NCBI GenBank assembly: GCA_903888815.1
Contig: CAISVC010000163.1
Span: 1-5,986 of the forward strand
Length of the DNA stretch: 5,986 nucleotides
Source: an uncultured Fibrobacterota bacterium
Lineage (GTDB): Bacteria > Fibrobacterota > Chitinivibrionia > Chitinivibrionales > Chitinispirillaceae
Reading direction: 5' to 3'
Shown here: piece after piece, positions 1-4,574 of the stretch
Position numbering within the stretch: position 1 is the stretch's first letter
Layout of the letters: each line of letters begins with the position of its first letter
Notes under the pieces: model-generated
Databases searched by the model: none
The model's input: only the letters and a program-made list of their open reading frames with translations
What the model was told of the DNA's origin: nothing
Made by a program: the position numbers and the translations under genes

Positions 1-117
1 ACGTACGCGGCTTTCTTCGCAGAAAGCAAAAACGGCCTGAAATGGTGCGAAATTATTTCCTTGAAAAACATGTCAGATATGCCGCATAAAATGGTAACTA
101 TTTTATGCACTCCTTAA
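1..117 (+). other. Possible 3' end of an upstream gene (unresolved)
   Basis: From base 1 a + strand frame runs open for 38 codons to a TAA at 115-117 (peptide ending KMVTILCTP). The other two + frames are also open for part of this stretch: one to a TGA at 38-40, one to a TAA at 87-89. A minus-strand frame beginning at an ATG complementary to 69-71 stays open to the window edge. The first ~50 bases are more GC-rich than the following ~420, which fits the tail of a gene ending near here. Nothing in the peptide is recognisable, no start is in view and the frame cannot be chosen, so this marks a possibility only. Confidence 0.2.
84..108. repeat. Perfect 9-bp inverted repeat, AT-rich hairpin
   Basis: GCATAAAAT at 84-92 is matched by ATTTTATGC at 100-108. 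Inside, G94 pairs with C98 and G93-T99 is a wobble, so the stem can reach 11 pairs around a TAA loop. No T-run follows on either strand, so a standard intrinsic terminator is unlikely. An operator-like site, or a weak stem at the end of an upstream transcript, is possible. The function is unknown. Confidence 0.45.
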
Positions 118-238
118 TATCTAAGATAATTTACCCAAACAATCTCTTTGGGGATGCCAGTTAATCAGTGGTTTTTAATTGAAGGTTTGCAGTAAAACCG
201 AGAAAATGGATAATAGGGCACCTCTAAAAATTGGTTTT

Positions 239-263
239 TCATCCTTCGACAAGCTCAGGATGA
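239..263 (+). repeat. REP-like hairpin unit, left copy
   Basis: TCATCCT (239-245) pairs with AGGATGA (257-263) around an 11-nt loop that includes CGACAAGCTC. The core TTCGACAAGCTC followed by ATGAGCGG recurs in inverted orientation in the right copy. I recognise this general core from dispersed palindromic repeats in several bacterial genomes, but I cannot name the family. Confidence 0.55.
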
Positions 264-297
264 GCGGAAATTTGTCGAAATTCGTCAAAAAAAGCCG

Positions 298-324
298 CTC
301 ATGGTGAGCCTGTCGAACCATGAG
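298..324 (-). repeat. REP-like hairpin unit, right copy (inverted)
   Basis: CTCATGGT (298-305) pairs perfectly with ACCATGAG (317-324) around an 11-nt loop. Read on the minus strand the unit is TTCGACAGGCTC, ACC, ATGAGCGG, which matches the left copy at 20 of 23 positions. Two of the three differences fall in the stem (AGG against ACC), and both stems stay paired. That is compensatory change, which argues that the hairpin itself is maintained. Confidence 0.55.
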
Positions 325-376
325 ATGAATTTTTAGAGGTCCCCAATAATCAGTGTGTCAGTTCCCTGTAAGGAAA

Positions 377-475
377 ATGGTCGCTTTGAGTCTGCACCTT
401 CAAACCTCTATCCTATTCTGCTTGCATTCCGGCAGTCACATAAAGTATAATCTACCAATTGACTTATACTTATGA
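377..475 (+). CDS. Candidate 32-aa leader peptide overlapping the secretin start
   Basis: An ATG at 377 is preceded by AAGGA (370-374), a Shine-Dalgarno match with a rather short 2-nt spacer. The frame encodes 32 residues (MVALSLHLQT at the start, PIDLYL at the end) and stops at TGA 473-475. That stop overlaps the secretin ATG at 472 as ATGA. The secretin has no Shine-Dalgarno sequence of its own, so translational coupling from this small frame would explain how it is initiated. No known family is recognised. A 32-codon open frame can occur by chance, and if transcription starts at the candidate promoter at 446-451 this frame would not be in the message. Confidence 0.3.
   Translation: MVALSLHLQTSILFCLHSGSHIKYNLPIDLYL
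422..451 (+). promoter_or_regulatory. Candidate sigma-70-type promoter for the operon
   Basis: TATAAT at 446-451 is a perfect -10 hexamer. An 18-nt spacer separates it from TTGCAT (422-427), a weak -35 match in which only TTG fits. Transcription would begin near base 458, leaving a leader of only ~13 nt before the secretin ATG, with no ribosome-binding sequence. The hexamer also falls inside one arm of the 443-471 inverted repeat, so it could be part of an operator or chance in an AT-rich region. Confidence 0.35.
443..471. promoter_or_regulatory. Inverted repeat abutting the secretin start codon
   Basis: AAGTATAA (443-450) and TTATACTT (464-471) are perfect 8-bp inverted repeats separated by 13 nt. 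The right arm ends immediately before the ATG at 472. As RNA it would fold over the position where a ribosome-binding site should be. As DNA it could be a regulator-binding operator that covers the TATAAT at 446-451. Which role applies, if any, cannot be told from the sequence. Confidence 0.4.
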
Positions 476-2448
476 TAAAACGAATAATTTTCTATCTGGT
501 ATGTGCATGCGGTATGGTGTGCGTTGCGCTTGCCGCTCCGCCACAGCCGCCGTACGGCGTTAATCCCAGACTCGCGCTGCCGCCGCCGGTCAGGGCCGGG
601 AATGACACGCTTGTTCTGCCGGCGAGCCAGCCGCGCATGACTTTTGACTTCAAGGACACGGACATTCGTGACGTTGTCCGCTCCATTTCAATCGCCTACG
701 GCATGAATATCATCATCGACAAGGACGTGGCGGCCAAGGTGACCATCCACCTTACCGACGCGCCGGTGCTTGACGGGCTCAGAACGATTCTGTCGGCGCA
801 CGGGCTCGCGCTCCAGAAGGAAGGTAATCTCTACCGCATAGCCAAGGCTATTGACAAGGGGACCGGTGCGATAGCGCTTTCGCGGCGCGATACGCTCAAT
901 ATCGACATCGACAACCTGGATATAAAGGATTTTATCCGCGACATCTCCTCCAAGACCGGCATCAATATCATTGCGGAAAAAGGGGTCGAGGGAAGAATCA
1001 CGGGCACGCTCCGCAATATCAATGTCGAAGACGGCATCAGGGCGCTCATCGAGGCCAACGGATTTATCACCCGGTACCGCGGTGATATCCTGATCGTGAG
1101 CTCAAAAGACCTGACGCCCGCCGGCAGAACTCCGGGCGGACAGCGCGGTACTCAGCATCTCGATGTGCGGGTGAAGGAAGGCCTGGTGACGATCGACCTC
1201 AACAACGCGGACCTCGGCGACGCGCTCAGGGAGATCGCGGGGCAGAGCAGGCTGAATTTCATCACCTTCGGCGACGTGCGGGGCGAAGTCACGGCGAAAC
1301 TCGACAAGGTGCCGCTCGAAAAGGCTGTAAGTCTGATTGTTTCCGGCACCAATTACGCGTTTTCGATCCGCGACAGCATCATGCTCGTGGGCGACCGGAA
1401 CTCGTCGACGCCGTCCGGCCAGGCGCTCAGCACCTCTTCGCTCATCCATCTCAAGCACATCAAGGCCGACAATTTCATGACGCTCCTTCCGAGATCCATA
1501 CCCGCGAGCAATGTTCTGCTGGTCAAGGAACAGAACGCGGTGCTGGTCTCAGGCACGCGGGACCTCATCAACCAGGTCAATGATTTCATCGGTCAGGTGG
1601 ACATTCCGACCCCGCAGATCATGATCGAAGCAGTGGTGGTTGAATTTACCCGGAATAACGGGAGCGATATCGGTATAGATGCGGGGAAAGGGGTGCACAG
1701 CGACTCGGGGCAAACTTATATACCGGATTTGTTGGTGTCGAACAGTGGCCGGGGACTTAATAAGCAGCTGAATCAATCGGGCATTTTTAAATTCAGCACC
1801 ATCGGATTTCTGCCGGATGATTTCTGGATAAAGCTTCATGCCCTGGAAACCGAGAAAAAGGCGAAGGTGATGGCCCAGCCGAGGATCGCCACGCTGAACG
1901 GCAACAAGGCCTCGATCAACGTGGGGGTCACCAGCTATTTCAAGCTTGCCGGAGGAACGGAACTCAATCCGCTGGTGCGGTTTCAGGAGATAAAATCAGG
2001 CATCAAGCTCGATATTACGCCGTGGATATCGCAGGGCGGCCAGGTGACGGTAGAAATCAATCCTGACATATCGAATTCCACGGGAAGCAATGCCGAAGGT
2101 TACCCTGATGTTTCCACCCGGAGCGTGAACACGACGATTCAGCTGAACGACGGGGAGACCATAATTCTGGGCGGCCTGATCCGTGCCGAGGACAACAAGA
2201 CGGTCAATAAGGTGCCGATATTAGGGGATATTCCGCTTCTTGGCAGACTCTTCCGTACCGAGTCCATTCAAAAAACTTCCAGTGAACTGGTTATTTATCT
2301 GACGCCGCACATCCTGACGCGGGCCGACACCGTGAACATTAATAATGACCTTGAGCAGTTCAAGATCAGGATGAAATCGAATAAGGAAGCACTGGATGGA
2401 GATGTCCGTGTAACTCCGGCCGTGCAGGATACTTCTGTAGTGAAGTAA
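472..2448 (+). CDS. Secretin with triple STN domains (PilQ/GspD-like)
   Basis: This is an outer-membrane secretin, the multimeric gated channel through which a pilus or secreted substrate crosses the outer membrane. A Sec signal peptide occupies residues 1-21 (hydrophobic 5-20, likely cleavage after ALA). A proline-rich linker follows, then three tandem N0/STN-like domains at about 56-125, 140-210 and 237-307. Each has the pattern of strand, D-[IL]-x-[DE]-x-[ILV]-R-[DE]-[IL], N-[FI]-I. A Secretin_N-type ring domain lies at about 322-380 and the secretin pore domain at about 382-615, with the signature VPILGDIPLLGRLFR at 581-595 and the strand VIYLTPHIL after it. No AMIN domain or convincing lipobox is seen. 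The start is fixed by an in-frame TGA at 460-462, and this ATG gives a good signal peptide, although no Shine-Dalgarno precedes it. Whether it serves type IV pili or a type II-like system is not settled; the downstream PilN/PilO partners favour pili. Confidence 0.93.
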   Translation: MIKRIIFYLVCACGMVCVALAAPPQPPYGVNPRLALPPPVRAGNDTLVLPASQPRMTFDFKDTDIRDVVRSISIAYGMNIIIDKDVAAKVTIHLTDAPVLDGLRTILSAHGLALQKEGNLYRIAKAIDKGTGAIALSRRDTLNIDIDNLDIKDFIRDISSKTGINIIAEKGVEGRITGTLRNINVEDGIRALIEANGFITRYRGDILIVSSKDLTPAGRTPGGQRGTQHLDVRVKEGLVTIDLNNADLGDALREIAGQSRLNFITFGDVRGEVTAKLDKVPLEKAVSLIVSGTNYAFSIRDSIMLVGDRNSSTPSGQALSTSSLIHLKHIKADNFMTLLPRSIPASNVLLVKEQNAVLVSGTRDLINQVNDFIGQVDIPTPQIMIEAVVVEFTRNNGSDIGIDAGKGVHSDSGQTYIPDLLVSNSGRGLNKQLNQSGIFKFSTIGFLPDDFWIKLHALETEKKAKVMAQPRIATLNGNKASINVGVTSYFKLAGGTELNPLVRFQEIKSGIKLDITPWISQGGQVTVEINPDISNSTGSNAEGYPDVSTRSVNTTIQLNDGETIILGGLIRAEDNKTVNKVPILGDIPLLGRLFRTESIQKTSSELVIYLTPHILTRADTVNINNDLEQFKIRMKSNKEALDGDVRVTPAVQDTSVVK

Positions 2449-2471
2449 TTTCGCCTTTTCCATGGGTCCCG

Positions 2472-3620
2472 ATGGTTATGCTGCGCTCTCCGTTTATTGC
2501 CGAACTTTTTGACGATGTCCTGTTTTTCAACCGGCCGTTTCCGCCGGAAGACAGTGATTTCATTCTCTATATTGAGGAACAGATTTCGGAATTGCTTTTC
2601 GCGGAAGAGACCCTGTCCGACATTGTCTACCGCTTCACGGAAAACCCTCAAGAACTGCTTATCGCGGTTGCACGGAAAAAAACACTGGCGCAAAAACCCC
2701 TGCCTGCAGGCCGTCTCTGTTACCGGATCCCGGCCGCGGTCGATATCTACCTGAAAGCGCGCCATGCACTGAAACCCGAAACGCCGTCATTCGTGTATGC
2801 CATACAGGGCAACAGCAGGTATCTGATACTTGCGGACGCCCGGAACCTCTGCCGTGTTTTCCGGCTGAAAAACAGCGCCGGCCCCGGGCCGGAAATGGCG
2901 CCGATCATCGACAGCGTGCGGGAAAAATATTTCCCGGAGAACGCAAAAGCAGTTCTATTCAGTCGGGAACCTCTGCCGGAATCGCTGAAAGCCGGGCTGC
3001 GGGAACGGCCGGTGGAGGTCATGCCGATAGAGTTTCCGAAGCAAGCCGCGGCGGATGCAACGGTTGCCGGGCAATGGGATTTCAGGCTTCAATCGGAAAT
3101 CGATGCTCAGGAACTGAACCGCTGGAAGAACCGCGTGGTCCGTGCAGGCGCAATCACAGCCGCAGGGATTGCGATAGTCTACCTGCTCCTGTTCTGCTGC
3201 GCCGGCATTCTCGATAGCATGGAACAGCGCTCAGCCCGGAAATGGGCGGCGCTGAGTCCTTCGCTTAAGGAGATCACCTATCTTCAGAAGCAGACCAGAG
3301 ATCTTATTAACGAAATAAAACTGTGCCGGAAACTTTCGGAAAGAAGAACCGCCAGGGCCGCTGTTCTTGAAACCGTTGCGGCTACGAGACCCGCAGAGGT
3401 GTTCCTCGATGAGCTCCGGATAGATGCCCGCAAACCCCTGCGGGAAAAGACGGACGGCATGCTGACGCTGAAAGGATTTTCTGTTGACGACAAGGGTATG
3501 ACCGGATGGATGGAGCAGCTGCTAAAGAGCAAAATATTTTTGTCGGTAAATTTAGTGTCCATGGAAAAGAAAGGCGCAGTGTACCGTTTCCAGATCGAGT
3601 GCGCGCTGTCGGCGCGATAG
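2472..3620 (+). CDS. PilM/PilN-like (GspL-like) inner-membrane assembly protein
   Basis: This 382-residue protein is probably the platform component linking a cytoplasmic domain to a periplasmic one. Residues ~1-205 are cytoplasmic. Around 86-132 (RIPAAVDIYLKARHAL, then YAIQGNSRYLILADARNL) they resemble the second half of the PilM/GspL actin-like fold, but the classic nucleotide-site DIGSSS-type motif is not visible. One transmembrane helix lies at ~225-246, preceded by a basic/polar stretch (LNRWKNRVVR). A charged helical segment at 255-300 could form a coiled coil. The C-terminal domain at ~310-381 matches the PilN pattern (FLDELRID, LTLKGFSVDD, a helix, VNLVSMEKKGAVYRFQIE). It starts 23 nt after the secretin stop. 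The Shine-Dalgarno is weak (GGG at 2464-2466), and a second in-frame ATG at 2478 is equally possible. It could be read as GspL rather than a PilM-PilN fusion; the topology is the same. Confidence 0.75.
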   Translation: MVMLRSPFIAELFDDVLFFNRPFPPEDSDFILYIEEQISELLFAEETLSDIVYRFTENPQELLIAVARKKTLAQKPLPAGRLCYRIPAAVDIYLKARHALKPETPSFVYAIQGNSRYLILADARNLCRVFRLKNSAGPGPEMAPIIDSVREKYFPENAKAVLFSREPLPESLKAGLRERPVEVMPIEFPKQAAADATVAGQWDFRLQSEIDAQELNRWKNRVVRAGAITAAGIAIVYLLLFCCAGILDSMEQRSARKWAALSPSLKEITYLQKQTRDLINEIKLCRKLSERRTARAAVLETVAATRPAEVFLDELRIDARKPLREKTDGMLTLKGFSVDDKGMTGWMEQLLKSKIFLSVNLVSMEKKGAVYRFQIECALSAR

Positions 3621-3625
3621 AACCC

Positions 3626-3634
3626 GGGTGAGGA
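3626..3634 (+). promoter_or_regulatory. Ribosome-binding site of the PilO-P gene
   Basis: GGGTGAGGA lies directly before the ATG at 3636. It is the strongest Shine-Dalgarno-like sequence among the four genes and supports that start. The GAGG core sits only 2 nt from the ATG, so GGTGA (3627-3631), which leaves 4 nt, may be the paired part. Confidence 0.6.
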
Positions 3635-3635
3635 A

Positions 3636-4574
3636 ATGACGTTTATCTCTGCCCGCAGTTACCGCATTCTTGCCTGGCTCCTGCCAATCGGATTGGTGGT
3701 GCTGGCCCGCGACCTGCTCTGGAGCCGGGTTGAAGCGGTGTATGATCACGCCTCGGCCGTCCAATCGCTGTCGGCCCGCTACCGCAAAACCGGCGTTCAT
3801 GTCAGGGAACTTCCGGACATCAAGAATGATTTCGAGCGCCTGGCCCATAAGAAGATGGAGATTTCGTCATCGCTCCTGGGCGCGACATCCGAGGCCGTGA
3901 TCATTTACGAACTGCTTATGCTCAAGGCCGGCGAAACCGGCGTTTCGGTGGTGACGATCACCCCGCGGCCGCAGCGTCTCGATGCGGGATTCGCGGAACT
4001 GCCGCTCGTGCTATCAGCCTGCGGGAGCTATAATAACCTTGCGCGTTTTACGGCAGCGATCGAAAATGTCAACCGCATCATGCGCGTGGAAGAGATTGTA
4101 ATGAGTAAAGACCGCACAGGCAGGCTTACGCAGACGATGAAAATTCTCGTCTACCGGTCGGCTGATTCGCTTGGCGGCAGCGAACAGGGCAAAGGAAAAA
4201 AGGAAACGCTCTTTGAAAAACGCGGGCAGTACCTTGCCGACCTTAACGCCGCGCTTGCGGTGACCGTCGCACCGCCGTCCAGCAGGTACACCTTTTCCGG
4301 ACAGGCCGATCCGTTCGGCGCAGTCGCTTCAGGCAGCGGAACGCCTTCGGCGGCAGCGAAAGATGTTTCAAAAAACCCTGCCGGACTCACGCTCAAAGGC
4401 ATTGTCTGGAAAGAGCCGCCGCTTGCCATCCTGGAAGCGGTGGACGGAAGGACATTTATCGTGCGTCAGGGCGACACCCTGAGCGGTTTTACGGTTTCCT
4501 CAATTACACGCAGCGATGTCACCATCACCTCTCCGCAGGGAACCCATGTCCTGCACCAATACGACCAGAAATAG
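3636..4574 (+). CDS. PilO-PilP fusion-like alignment protein
   Basis: This 312-residue protein has one membrane helix near the N-terminus (~9-25, ILAWLLPIGLVVLA), a helical/coiled-coil stretch (~30-80), and a ferredoxin-like PilO domain at ~85-173. The latter shows LMLKAGETGVSVVTITP, then GSYNNLARFTAAIENVNRIMRVEEIVM, the usual PilO order. A low-complexity linker (~175-250) contains YTFSGQADPFG, the DPF-type signature that precedes PilP/GspC homology-region domains. The final ~60 residues (LTLKGIVWKEPPLAILE, FIVRQGDTLSGFTVSSIT, VTITS) form the small beta barrel of PilP/GspC-HR. In other systems PilO pairs with PilN in the periplasm and PilP contacts the secretin N0 domain; here both roles appear joined. 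It follows the PilN-like gene by 15 nt and overlaps the next gene by 29 nt. Confidence 0.75.
   Translation: MTFISARSYRILAWLLPIGLVVLARDLLWSRVEAVYDHASAVQSLSARYRKTGVHVRELPDIKNDFERLAHKKMEISSSLLGATSEAVIIYELLMLKAGETGVSVVTITPRPQRLDAGFAELPLVLSACGSYNNLARFTAAIENVNRIMRVEEIVMSKDRTGRLTQTMKILVYRSADSLGGSEQGKGKKETLFEKRGQYLADLNAALAVTVAPPSSRYTFSGQADPFGAVASGSGTPSAAAKDVSKNPAGLTLKGIVWKEPPLAILEAVDGRTFIVRQGDTLSGFTVSSITRSDVTITSPQGTHVLHQYDQK
4537..4541 (+). promoter_or_regulatory. Ribosome-binding site deciding the start of the fourth gene
   Basis: AGGGA lies 4 nt before the ATG at 4546, inside the 3' end of the PilO-P gene. The other in-frame ATG, at 4516, is preceded by ACGCAGCG, which is a poorer match. This favours 4546. 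Confidence 0.45.

Larger units (their letters stand above)
216..344. mobile_element. MITE-like palindromic element with terminal inverted repeats
   Basis: The ends are inverted repeats: GGGCACCTCTAAAAATT at 216-232 and AATTTTTAGAGGTCCCC at 328-344, with 16 of 17 positions pairing. AATA lies immediately outside both ends (212-215 and 345-348), a candidate target-site duplication, though in AT-rich flanks it could be chance. Inside are two inverted copies of a 23-nt unit (245-267 and 295-317). Each forms its own stem-loop: 239-245 with 257-263, and 298-305 with 317-324. The 129-bp length, lack of a coding frame and nested hairpins fit a non-autonomous miniature element or a paired REP-like unit. 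The parental transposon is unknown. IS5-type elements have short TIRs of this general kind, but that is only a guess. Confidence 0.6.

Noticed and set aside
10..32. Hairpin GCTTTCT-TCGC-AGAAAGC followed by AAAAA as a terminator
   Set aside because: The 7-bp stem is real, but on the + strand it is followed by A, not T. On the minus strand the T-run comes before the stem, so neither direction fits an intrinsic terminator. It may also lie inside the end of an upstream gene.
1..71. Divergent minus-strand gene starting at 71 (MFFKEIISHH...)
   Set aside because: The frame is open to the window edge, but no Shine-Dalgarno precedes it and only 23 codons are visible. The + strand frames there are equally open.
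162..355. 9-bp direct repeat TAATCAGTG at 162-170 and 347-355 near the MITE-like element
   Set aside because: One copy partly overlaps the proposed AATA duplication, but the other is ~46 bp from the left end. A 9-bp match in ~470 AT-rich bases is expected by chance often enough.
472..540. Lipoprotein signal (VCAC) in the secretin N-terminus
   Set aside because: The cysteines at 11 and 13 fall in the middle of the hydrophobic segment, the -2 residue is unusual for a lipobox, and a good signal peptidase I site follows at ALA (19-21).
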